A stretch of 64,000 nucleotides of DNA from contig CAWIDH010000004.1 of the NCBI GenBank assembly GCA_963834855.1, positions 186,001 through 250,000 on the forward strand, in the 5' to 3' direction. Each line of letters starts with the position of its first letter. The stretch's first letter is position 1. The notes under the pieces are model-generated. The model was not told the origin of the DNA. It did not search any database and saw only the letters and a program-made list of their open reading frames with translations. Both the position numbers and the translations under genes were made by a program. Of the stretch, positions 55,320 through 64,000 are shown piece after piece. Source of the stretch: DATJKD01 sp963834855 (lineage in GTDB: Bacteria; Pseudomonadota; Gammaproteobacteria; Steroidobacterales; Steroidobacteraceae).

Positions 55320-56235
55320 TCACCTGGCGAGCGATCGCCGAGATCTCCGCCGGGTCAGCCCCATCTGCACGACGCCGTCCCTGATGCGCACGCCGCGGCT
55401 CGGCCACTTGTTCTCGGTCGAAGGGAACCGGGACATAGTGCCCGTCGCGAAGCTCCCATTGTCCGAGCACGCCCAGCCGCGACGTGAGCTCGTCCTTGTC
55501 GAGCGCGCGCACGCGCTCGACCGTGTCCTTCGGCAGCCGGTTGACGCGCATTTCCAGCCAGGCCGTGCCACGGTCGCTGTCGAGCGATGCGAACGCGACG
55601 CCGTGGTCGATCGAGAAGACGCGCGGTCCCTGTTCGGCCTTCGAGATCAGGAAATTGCCGACGTTCGAGTCGCGGTGCTCGATCAGGAAGGTAAAGACGT
55701 TCAGCTGTCCGATGTGCCGTGCATACACCGGATCGGCTTCGAAACGCGCGGGGTCGTAGACGTCGGCGATGACCTTGATGTCCTGCAGCCAGTACTGCAC
55801 GACGCCCATCACCTCGTCGGCGCCCTTGAAGGTCGGCTTGACGTCGGGCGAGTAGCGCTGGAAATCCGCCAGCGGAATCATGCGCAGCGCCGTGGGGGGC
55901 ATCACGTACTCGTGCGGGTCCATCAGCATGCGCTGGATCTCGTAGGCCGCGAGATCGTAGCGCGGGACGTTGTTGAAGCTCTCGGCACCCGGCTCGGACT
56001 TGCGCAGCTTGACCCGGAACGGCGGGCGGTCAGCGAACGACACCTCGGCCTTGAGGGTGATGTCGCCCGGCGCCTTGGGCCGGCTGATCTCGGCGGAGAC
56101 GATCTTGATCGGGTCGTTCGCGAGCATGCGCTCGAGCTCGGCGACCGGCATCGTGATGTTGGCGTCCTGGGCAAGGACCGGACCGGCGAGGGCCAGCGTC
56201 GAGAGCGTCAGGGCCAGCAGGCGAATCATGCGCAT
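55320..56235 (-). CDS. exported kinase-like protein of unknown substrate (frameshift)
   Basis: About 305 residues, ATG at 56235 with AGGAAC upstream and a signal peptide (LLALTLSTLALAGPVLAQ). FRVKLRKSEPGAESFNNVPRYDLAAYEIQRML would supply the beta3 Lys and alphaC Glu. FLIEHRDSNVGNFLI is an HRDxNxGN catalytic loop and RVFSIDHGVAF the DxG metal motif. This is an atypical kinase fold, not Ser/Thr-Hanks. Near 55420 the frame shifts: the next frame reads STENKWPSRGVRIRDGVVQMGL to a stop at 55320, while the original frame resumes later as PAEISAIARQV and runs into the downstream gene. The true C-terminus is therefore uncertain. Confidence 0.6.
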
Positions 56236-56635
56236 TGTTTGTTCCTGGGCGGACACGACAGAGGGAAACGATACCAGTAATTGGCTCGGAGCCAATTTTC
56301 TGGAAATTCGGCTCTGAGCCATTTTTTTGCCGCCACGCCGACGTCACGCAGGTTCAACGCGTCACGAGGATTCAACCGAAATGGTGGGAGATCCTTGAGT
56401 TTCCGCTATGAACCGTCTAAAAGAGATTGCGAACAACGTCAGGGCCGGGGGGTTTCGCGCGGTCGAGCGCGCGGGAGGAGGCCGGTTTTTGGGGGGCATT
56501 TGGCGCGCAGAGCGTTAGCAGCGAAATCCCGGTTCGAACCGATCATTCCTGATACCCGCAGGCCGACGGCACGGCCTCCGGTAAGTCTTCCCACTTCAAT
56601 TGCGCTGGTCGCCGTAGCTCTGCTTCACCTGCGGG
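56236..56635. other. 400-nt divergent intergenic region with palindromes
   Basis: It separates the exported kinase-like gene (leftward) from the TonB receptors (rightward). 56279-56328 holds two palindromic repeat copies. The rest shows no gene; 56400-56530 has GC-rich direct-repeat-like text (GCGCGAGCGGGAGGAGG type) and nothing recognisable. The signal-peptide-like coding stretch ending at 56635 is discussed with the receptor. Confidence 0.5.
56279..56328. repeat. paired palindromic repeats, one of each subtype
   Basis: AATTGGCTCGGAGCCAATTT (56279-56298) and AAATTCGGCTCTGAGCCATT (56304-56323, followed by T5) stand 5 nt apart. Thus both subtype variants, GGCTCSGAGCC with TTGG flank and with TTCGG flank, are found side by side. 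They lie about 45 nt upstream of the leftward kinase-like gene start. Confidence 0.85.
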
Positions 56636-59551
56636 GTGGCGTCGGCCCAGGACGACGAACTCGAGCAGGTGATCGTCACCGGCTCGCGCATCGCGCGGCC
56701 GGATTTCGATTCCGCTAGCCCGATCGTCTCGGTCACCGAGGACCTCTTCCAGCGCACCGGCTCGCGCACCGTCGAGTCCACGCTCAATACGCTGCCGCAG
56801 TTCGCCCCTGCGTATACGAGCACCTCGAACAACCCGTCCAACGGCGGCCAGGCGAACGTCAGCCTGCGTGGCCTGGGACCGACTGCGACCCTCGTGCTCG
56901 TGGACGGCAAGCGGCTGATCCCGGCGAACGGCAACGGCGTCGCCGACCTGAACATCATCCCCTCGACCCTGATCGAGAGCGTGGAGATCATCACCGGCGG
57001 CGCCTCGGCCGTGTACGGCTCGGATGCGCTCGCCGGAGTCGTGAACTTCAAGCTCAAGCACAAGTTCGACGGCGTCGAGATCGACGGCACATGGGGTCAG
57101 ACCGACCGCGGCGACGGCACGCAGTACGAGGTGGCCCTGACGACCGGCATGAACTTCGCGGACGGCCGCGGATCGTTGATCGGCTCGGTGGGCTACGCCG
57201 ATCGCGAGCTCGTCACCCAGGGCGAGCGCGAATTCTCGCGATACGCGTTGGCGTACGCCGGCGGTCCAGGTCTCGGTACGCTCGGCCCGGAGCAGTCGTT
57301 CCTGCCGTTCGGGTCGGGCAGTATCGAGGAAGGGCGGGTCGCGTTCTTTCCGCCGAATCTGCCGACCCAGGAGGCGTTCGATGCGGTGATGGCGTCGTAT
57401 GGATACGCGCCTGGCTCGGTTCCTTACCAGCGGAACCGCAGCTTCGGCTTCAATTCCGACGGCACGCTCTTCACGCTGGGGAGCGGGTTCTACTTCGACG
57501 CCGGAATACCGGCCGTCGCGAACTTCCGGGGCGAGCGCGACCCGGTGTTCTTCAACGAGCGACTCTACACGTGGAACTACGCGCCGCCGAATGCGCTGCA
57601 GCTGCCGCTCGAGCGCAAGTCTGCGTTCGTGCGGGCCGAGTTCGAGATCACCGATTCGGCCCGCGTCTACGGACAGGGGCTGTATTCGGACTACTCGGCC
57701 ACGGGGCGGCTGGCGCCGACACCGCTGTTCGGTGTACGCGTCATCCCGGTCACCAATCCGTTCATCCCCGCCGACCTGCGGCAGCTCGCCGAGTCGCGGC
57801 CACAACCCGGCGCGGACCTGGAGTTCGGCAAGCGCCTGAGCGAGCTCGGGCCGCGCCTGTCGGAGACCCAGTACGACGTTTACCAGGTGACCCTCGGCAT
57901 CGCGGGATCGGTTTTCGACGACTGGGAGTACGAGGCGTACGTGCAGGTCGGCGCCAACGACCAGGTGAACCACCAGACCGGCAACGTGCTCACCTCGAAG
58001 ATCGAGGAGCTGACCTTCGCACCGGACGGCGGGGTGTCGATCTGCGGCGGCTTCGATCCGTTTGGTCTGAACTCCATCTCGCCTGGATGCCTCGACTACA
58101 TTTCGATCGATGCGTCGAACCACGCGGCAGTCGACCAGACGATCGTCGAAGCGTCGCTCTCCGGGCCGCTCGTTGAGCTGCCGGCCGGCGAGCTGCGCGC
58201 GGCCATGGGCGCCTTCTACAAGGAGGACCGCTACGAGTACACCGCTTCGCCGGAGGCGAGCGTGTTCTTGCCCGACGGAAGGCCGGACATCCAGGGTTTC
58301 CTCGCCTCGCGGGATATCCGCAACAACGATCACAACGCCGACCTCTACCTTGAAGTCCTGCTGCCGCTGCTGTCAGACGTCCCGGGCGTCCGCTCGCTCG
58401 AGACCGTGTTCGGCTATCGCCTCTCGGACTATGCCTCGGCCGGCAGCTTCGATTCCTGGAAGGCGGAGCTGATCTACCAGCCGGTCGATGGCGTTCGCGT
58501 GCGCAGCTCGTTCCAGGAAGCCGTGCGTGCGCCCAGCGTCTCTGAGCTCTACCTCCCGCAACTGCCGTGGACCTTCGACTACGGCCAGTTCGAGGATTTC
58601 GTAGAGCCGTGCGACTTCAACAGCGTCCAGCGGAACGGTCCCGACGCCGCCCGTGTCGAAGCGCTGTGTCTCGCGCAGGGCGTGCCCGCCGCCGCATTGC
58701 CTGAGTTCGTGGACGCGGACGAGGTCGCGCCTGGGGTCGCCGGCGGCAATCCGGATCTCGGACAAGAGGAAGCGACGACGACCACGGTCGGCGCGGTATG
58801 GACTTCAGGATTGTCGCATCCGCTGCTGACCGATCTGCAGCTCTCGCTCGACTGGTACCGGATCGAGATCGCCGATGCGATTTCGACCTTGGCTTTTCAC
58901 CAGTTCGTGCAGAACTGTTACGACGCCCGTGCCAACCCGGACTTCTCGGTCACGAGCGAATGGTGCACGTACTTCGGCCGCGATCCGGCGACCGGCGAGA
59001 TCAACAACGTTCAGGAGCTCCTTCGCAATGGCGGAGACCTGCAGACCGACGGGGTGGACATGCAGCTCGACTGGCGGTTCGATCTGGGCCCCGGTCAGCT
59101 CGGCTTCAACTGGCTCGTCAGCTGGACCGACTCATATACGGTGGGCCTCGACAACAGTGGGGTACCCGCAGACGAGTTCGTCGGGACCGTCGGCCGCGGC
59201 TTCTTCCTCGTCGATGGCGCGGTTCCGGAATGGAAGTCGAACCTGCACCTGAGCTATGAGTGGCGGGACCTGACCGTCGGGGCAGTCTGGCGGTACATCG
59301 ACGGCATGACCGATGCGGACCCGGACTTGTCGCCCGTGTTCAAGGTCCCGAGCATGGACTACTTCGACCTGAACGCGGGCTACGAATTCACGTCCGGAAT
59401 GCTCGAGGGGCTCAGGCTCGGCGCCGGCGTCGAGAATCTGACCGACGAGGACCCGCCGATCTTTCCGAGCTATATCGGGGCGAACACCGATCCCTCGCGG
59501 TACGACGTCTTCGGCCGCCGGTATTACATGACGCTCACGTACTCGTTCTGA
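56636..59551 (+). CDS. TonB-dependent receptor (first of a tandem pair)
   Basis: About 971 residues. DDELEQVIVTGSRIARPDFDSASPIVSVTEDLF is the TonB-box/plug start. LNTLPQFAPAYTSTSNNP, ANVSLRGLGPTATLVLVDGKR and IESVEIITGGASAVYGSDALAGVVNFKLK complete the plug. A long beta-barrel ends in FGRRYYMTLTYSF. Such receptors of this oar-like/omp group import siderophores, oligosaccharides or peptides; the substrate is unknown. The GTG at 56636 leaves no signal peptide. A signal-like SIALVAVALLHLRGG is in the neighbouring frame just upstream, so a base in GCGGGGTGG (56631-56639) is probably missing or extra. Confidence 0.85.
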   Translation: MASAQDDELEQVIVTGSRIARPDFDSASPIVSVTEDLFQRTGSRTVESTLNTLPQFAPAYTSTSNNPSNGGQANVSLRGLGPTATLVLVDGKRLIPANGNGVADLNIIPSTLIESVEIITGGASAVYGSDALAGVVNFKLKHKFDGVEIDGTWGQTDRGDGTQYEVALTTGMNFADGRGSLIGSVGYADRELVTQGEREFSRYALAYAGGPGLGTLGPEQSFLPFGSGSIEEGRVAFFPPNLPTQEAFDAVMASYGYAPGSVPYQRNRSFGFNSDGTLFTLGSGFYFDAGIPAVANFRGERDPVFFNERLYTWNYAPPNALQLPLERKSAFVRAEFEITDSARVYGQGLYSDYSATGRLAPTPLFGVRVIPVTNPFIPADLRQLAESRPQPGADLEFGKRLSELGPRLSETQYDVYQVTLGIAGSVFDDWEYEAYVQVGANDQVNHQTGNVLTSKIEELTFAPDGGVSICGGFDPFGLNSISPGCLDYISIDASNHAAVDQTIVEASLSGPLVELPAGELRAAMGAFYKEDRYEYTASPEASVFLPDGRPDIQGFLASRDIRNNDHNADLYLEVLLPLLSDVPGVRSLETVFGYRLSDYASAGSFDSWKAELIYQPVDGVRVRSSFQEAVRAPSVSELYLPQLPWTFDYGQFEDFVEPCDFNSVQRNGPDAARVEALCLAQGVPAAALPEFVDADEVAPGVAGGNPDLGQEEATTTTVGAVWTSGLSHPLLTDLQLSLDWYRIEIADAISTLAFHQFVQNCYDARANPDFSVTSEWCTYFGRDPATGEINNVQELLRNGGDLQTDGVDMQLDWRFDLGPGQLGFNWLVSWTDSYTVGLDNSGVPADEFVGTVGRGFFLVDGAVPEWKSNLHLSYEWRDLTVGAVWRYIDGMTDADPDLSPVFKVPSMDYFDLNAGYEFTSGMLEGLRLGAGVENLTDEDPPIFPSYIGANTDPSRYDVFGRRYYMTLTYSF

Positions 59552-59832
59552 AATCGTCGGCCAGTGAACGTGCCGAATGCGGCCGCCACGGCACGCCGGC
59601 CCCGTGACTTCGTCACGCGAGGTCCGCGTTCGCGATTTCGCGCTGTCGATGCATTTCCCGCTTGCTCTCCCGGTCGGCAACGGCTATTTAGTAGAGCAGG
59701 ATAAGGGGGCGATCCACTTCGGAACTACAACCGCATGCATCCAAAGTGGCGCAGTCAAGCTGTGCCAGACGATCCATGCGCTCAAGGACTGATGCGCCGC
59801 AGCGTCGACGGCCCGGCCGTACGGGACCCGTC

Positions 59833-62815
59833 ATGAGTCGCTTTACGCTCGTTGCCTGCGCGATCGGGTGCCTGGTCGCGAGCGATCCGGCGCGCGCGCA
59901 GGACGAGCTCGAGCAGGTCATCGTCACCGGCTCGCGCATCGCGCGACCGGACTTCGATTCCGCGAGCCCGATCGTCTCCGTCACCGAAGAACTCTTCCAG
60001 CGCAGCGGGTCGAACACGGTCGAGACCGCGCTCAACACGCTGCCGCAGTTCGTCCCGTCGTACACCAGCACGTCGAACAACCCCGGCAACAACGGTCAGG
60101 CGAACGTCAACCTGCGCGGCCTCGGCACGACCTCGACCCTGGTGCTCCTGGACGGCAAGCGGCTGATGCCCGCCAACGGCCACGGTGTCGCCGACCTGAA
60201 CGTCGTCCCGCCGGCGCTCATCGAGAGCGTCGAGATCATCACCGGCGGCGCCTCGGCCGTATACGGCTCGGACGCGCTCGCGGGCGTCGTGAATTTCAAG
60301 CTCAAGCGCGACTTCGACGGCGTCGAGATCGACGGCACCTGGGGGCAGACCGATCGGGCGGACGGCACGCAGTACGAGGCCGGGCTGACCGCGGGCACCA
60401 ACTTCGCGGATGGCCGCGGGTCGATCATGGGCTACGTGGGCTACGCCGACCGCGAGCTCGCCACGTATCGCGACCGGGACTTTGCGAAATACGCGCTCGC
60501 CTACGCCGGCGGGCCGGGCCGCGGCACGCTCGGGCCCGGAGACTCGTTTCTGCCCGGTGGCTCCGGGGTTATCGAGGAAGGCCGGGTGCAGCTCGACTTC
60601 GGTGATCGGCCCAGCGAGGCGGCGTTCGATGCGCTGATGGTCTCCTATGGCTACGCACCGGGGGAGGTACCGTACTTCGGGCCGCCCGTGTTTCCCGGCG
60701 GGCCACTGTCAACCAACACGCAGTTCGGGTTCAACGGCGACGGTACCGTATTCACCGCGGGCAATTTCCTCTTCTCGGACAACCAGTTCTCGGCCGTGAG
60801 GAATTTCCGCGGCGAGCGGGACCCCGTTTTCTACAGCGACTATCTCTATTCGTACAACTTCATGCCGGACAACGCGCTGCAGCTGCCACTCGAGCGGAAC
60901 TCGGCCTTCCTGCGTGCTGAATTCGAGCTGAGCGAGGCGGCGCGGTTCTACGCGCAGGGGCTGTACGCCGATTATTCGACGACGGCGCAGCTCGCGCCTA
61001 CACCAGTCTCTGGCGTGTTCATTCCGGTTGGCAACCCGTTCGTCCCGGCGGATCTCAAGCTCCTGCTCGACTCGCGCGACGACCCGACCGCGACCTTTAC
61101 GCTTGCGAAGCGCTTGTCGGAGACCGGGCCCCGCACGGGGAGGTTTGACAACGAGATCTACCAGGTGATGCTGGGGGTTGCGGGCCGGGTCCTCGACGGA
61201 TGGTCATACGAGGCCTACGCGCAGCTTGGTGCCAACGACCAGGAGGACTTCCAGACCGGAAACGTGCTCACCTCGCGCATGGAGGAGCTGACCTTCGCGC
61301 CGGACGGCGGCGTGTCCATCTGCGGCGGGTTCGACCCGTTCGGCAAGGGCTCGATCTCGGCCGAGTGCCTGGAGTACATCCAGGTTGACGCGTCGAACCA
61401 CGCAGCCGTCGACCAGGCAATCGCCGAGGTGTCGCTGACCGGTCCGCTGGCCCCGTTGCCGGCGGGAGACCTGGTCGCCGCGTTCGGAGTCTTCTACAAG
61501 GAAGACAAGTACGAGTACGTCGCGTCACCCGCGGCCAGCGTCTTCCTTCCGGACGGCAGGCCGGACATACAGGGGTTCAATGCCTCGAAGGACATCAAGG
61601 GCGACGATCACAACCTCGACCTGTATATGGAACTGCTCGTGCCGCTGCTCCGCGACGTACCCGGTGTCCAGTCGCTCGAGACAGTGCTCGGCTACCGTTC
61701 CTCCGACTACGCGTCGGCCGGCAGGTTCGACTCCTGGAAAGCAGAGCTCCTCTACCAGCCGGTCGAGAGCCTGCGGGTGCGCGGCTCCTACCAGGACGCG
61801 GTGCGCGCGCCGAGCGTGTTCGAGCTCTACCTGCCGCAGTTGCCGATCGAGTTCGATTTCTCTTTTAGACGATGTGCAGGATCCATGTACCGTCGACAGC
61901 CCGGAGCGTACGGGCCGGATGCGGCGCGCGTCGAGGCGCTGTGCCTCGCCCAGGGCATGCCGGCCTCGGTGCTGCCGACGTTCGTGGACTCCGACGCACT
62001 TGCAACCGGGGTCCAAGGCGGGAACCCGGGCCTCGAGCAGGAAGCAGCATCGACGGTCACGCTCGGCCTGGTCTGGACCTCTCCGCTCGATCACCCGGCG
62101 CTCTCAAGCCTGCAGCTGTCGCTCGACTGGTACCAGATCGAGATCGACGACAAGATACGAGTTTGTAGGTTACGAGGATTTCGTCCCCTACTGCTACGAC
62201 GCCCGCTACAACCCGGATCTCTCCGTCTCGAACCAGTGGTGTGCGCTTTTCGGCCGCGACGCGACCAGCGGCGAGATCACGGACGTGCACCAGATGTTCA
62301 ACAATGCCTCTGACTGGGAGACGAGCGGTGTCGACGTGCAGGTCGACTGGCGGTTCGATCTTGGGCCCGGCCGGCTCGGGGTGAGCTGGCTCGTGTCGTG
62401 GCTCGACTCCTATTCCGTGGCCGTGACCGGCAGCAGCGTGCCGGCCATCGAGAGGACCGGCACGATCGGGGGAATCCTCGGCGGCGGGTCGCTGCCGGAA
62501 TGGAAGTCGAACCTGCACGCGAGCTACGCCTGGCGTGACCTGACCGTCGGCGCCAGCTGGCGCTACATCGATTCGATGACGGACTGGGACGTCGACCCGA
62601 CTTCCGCATCCCCCAGCGTCGACTATTTCGACCTCAACGCAAATTACGAGTTCTCGAGCGGGCTGCTCGAGGGACTGCAGCTCGGGATCGGCGTCGAAAA
62701 CGTAACCGACGAGGATCCGCCGATCTTCCCGAGCCTCGTCCAGGCCAACACCGACCCGTCGCAGTACGACGTCTTCGGCCGACGGTACTACGCCAGCCTC
62801 CGCTACTCCTTCTGA
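59833..62815 (+). pseudogene. second TonB-dependent receptor, three frame breaks
   Basis: A paralogue of the preceding receptor with an intact signal peptide (MSRFTLVACAIGCLVASDPARAQ) and the same plug (DELEQVIVTGSRIARPDFDS...). It is well over half identical in sequence by eye. Breaks occur near 61860 and 61905, which compensate: the segment SLLDDVQDPCTVDSPERTG between them is the counterpart of FEDFVEPCDFNSVQRNG in receptor 1. A third near 62155 leads to YEFVGYEDFVPYCYDARYNP and onward to FGRRYYASLRYSF. Corrected length is about 994 residues. Probably both receptors are functional if these are sequencing errors. Tandem duplication is plain. Confidence 0.8.
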
Positions 62816-62816
62816 G

Positions 62817-62868
62817 AAATTCGGCTCAGAGCCGATTTATCGCGAATAATCAGCTCCGAGCCGAATTT
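62817..62868. repeat. paired GGCTCNGAGCC palindromes after the receptor
   Basis: AAATTCGGCTCAGAGCCGATTT (62817-62838, less the last base or two) and AATCAGCTCCGAGCCGAATT (62848-62867) lie between the convergent TonB receptor and TPR genes. The first begins 2 nt after the receptor stop codon, the second ends 2 nt before the stop of the TPR gene. Confidence 0.85.
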
Positions 62869-62869
62869 C

Positions 62870-64000
62870 CTACTGCAGCTGCAGGACGGATCCCTCGGCG
62901 CTCGCCTCGAGTTGCAGCATCTCGGCATGGGCCTTGTCGACGCGACGCTTGCGTTCAGCCATGAGCTGGTCGTAGCCCGGGTGGCCTTCGAGGCTCCTGA
63001 ACCAGGGCAGCTGAGGGAAGAACCACTCGACGAGCGGGTATCGCTCGAACAGGGCGGTCAGCGTGGCGACAGCCTCGTCTTTCAGACCCTCGTTTGCGGC
63101 GAGCGCCGCGAGGTCGAGCTTGGAAAACGGATTCTCATCCGGCCGGAGTTTTCGCCGGAGTTTTGTGAGGTACTGCTGAGCGAGCGCGTTCGCCTCCGTG
63201 CCGCGACCGGTTGCGCGGTAGATGCGCAGCATCGCGGGGAGGAGCTGGCTCTGGCCGATCAGGCCGGCGCCCAGTCCACCGATCGCGCCCTCGGGCACGG
63301 GGTCGCAACCGGCCAACCGCTGCGCCGCCTCGGCATAACGCTCCTGAACGGCGAGCCAGAAGGCAGCTTCCGGAATGCAGTTGGCGTCGTCGGAATGCGC
63401 GTCCACGTCCGCGAACCGGGCCCAGGTCGTGAAGTCGCCCGAGAGCCCGGCAATTTCGCGAAAGCATATAAGTATGCGTCGTCGCCGACACGCCCGAGAG
63501 CCTCGGCCGTGCGCCGGGCGCGGTCGAGGTCGTCAACGAGTAACCAGGTTCGAATGGCCAGGAACAAGGCGGTCTGCGCATCACCGGTCTTCGCGAGGGC
63601 CGCGCTGATCCGGTAGGCCTCCGGCGCATACCCATGAATCCGGGCCTCAAGGCCAACGAGCCTCAGACCCGCGGCATCATCGGCAAGCATGGCGACGGCG
63701 CCGTCGATCACTGTTGCAACCGAGTCGCCCCCCAGGCCGTCCTCTGCCGCGGCACTCACCCTCGATCGCCAGAGCACAGGGGACCGAGGGTCCAGCCGGG
63801 TCAATCGTTCGATGAGTGGCGTCGCTTCATCTTTCGTCTCGCGGGATTTCTGTCCAGCAACACGATGAAATCCCACAACGCGACGGCGTTGTTCGGATTG
63901 ATCTCGAGCGCCCGCTTGTATTCGCTGGCTGCGGCGGAAAAGTTTTCAGCGTTAGCGAAGACGTTGCCGAGCGCCGCGTGCGCCTCGGACGACTGCGGAT
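62870..64000 (-). pseudogene. TPR-repeat protein, 3' part, frameshifted, runs off window
   Basis: The visible C-terminal part is TPR-rich: SSEAHAALGNVFANAENFSAAASEYKRALEINPNNAVALWDF, LLVDDLDRARRTAEALGRVG, and a terminal segment (PLVEWFFPQLPWFRSLEGHPGYDQLMAERKRRVDKAHAEML). It resembles the end of the TolB/TPR protein at 24925 (ARLREAIDAGWRTSWPRHGW...), so it is probably a paralogue whose N-terminus lies beyond the window. Frame breaks occur near 63845 and 63450, restoring homology on correction. It is convergent with the TonB receptor. Confidence 0.7.

Noticed and set aside
53380..56322. One 980-residue protein spanning the kinase-like and phosphatase genes
   Set aside because: A fresh start with its own signal-like segment at 55269, a stop in the neighbouring frame at 55320 and the start at 56235 argue for two genes; the long frame arises from frame breaks and a start inside a palindromic repeat.

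Overview
The window is GC-rich, densely packed chromosomal DNA from a Gram-negative bacterium. TonB-dependent receptors, a TorF-type porin, GlyGly-CTERM-like tails, TolB/TPR proteins and a polyamine operon in the Pseudomonas spuABCDEFGH order all point to a gammaproteobacterium. A Xanthomonadales or Steroidobacter-like affiliation is my inference. The sequence appears to come from an assembly with residual single-base indels: about a dozen genes are broken by frameshifts that restore homology when one base is added or removed.

1-4500 is an accessory segment. It holds integron-cassette-like DNA (two recombination-site-like ends, a thioredoxin-fold cassette, a small basic protein) with an IS3-family element inserted between the apparent halves of one site. 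A YopT/C58-type cysteine protease and an SRAP-domain protein follow. 4496-5731 has no supportable gene. 5732-11404 holds a PARP-type zinc-finger protein with a small secreted protein, an HExxH metallopeptidase, a TrmO-like protein, a dicarboxylate/amino-acid symporter, an HPF-like factor with a cupin, and a TorF porin.

11546-29353 contains two paralogous delta-60/Calx-beta surface proteins with GlyGly-CTERM-like tails. Between them lie an omega-amino acid transaminase, a PuuC-type aldehyde dehydrogenase, a DUF937/OmpA protein, N-carbamoylputrescine amidase, an exonuclease/GIY-YIG fusion, RlmKL, a ParB-like protein and a heavily lesioned TolB/TPR gene. 29630-35371 has a GNAT acetyltransferase, membrane proteins, a Tat-exported amidohydrolase, a CorA-like transporter, QueD, and an AbrB/Doc toxin-antitoxin pair with a visible operator.

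35487-47579 is the metabolic core: putrescine/polyamine uptake and gamma-glutamylation. A divergent spuI-puuB pair faces spuA-B-C-D-E-F-G-H. The amidase at 18580, the aldehyde dehydrogenase at 15555 and the transaminase at 13996 would complete a route from agmatine/putrescine to GABA and succinate semialdehyde. 47599-51578 encodes a polyphosphate-glucokinase-like ROK protein, a YbdL-like transaminase with its omega-amidase partner, and a Cys/Met-metabolism PLP enzyme. 51694-53329 is an ATP/ADP-translocase-like carrier with an Ig-like tail. 53339-56235 encodes two exported proteins with kinase-like motifs, one fused to a PPP-type phosphatase; I consider this the most novel locus. 56636-62815 is a tandem pair of TonB receptors, and a TPR gene runs off the end.

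Two families of short palindromic repeats recur between genes. One has the core GGCTCNGAGCC with A/T flanks (about twelve copies at six loci). The other is an 87-bp inverted repeat at 40527-40613. Several copies overlap stop or start codons.
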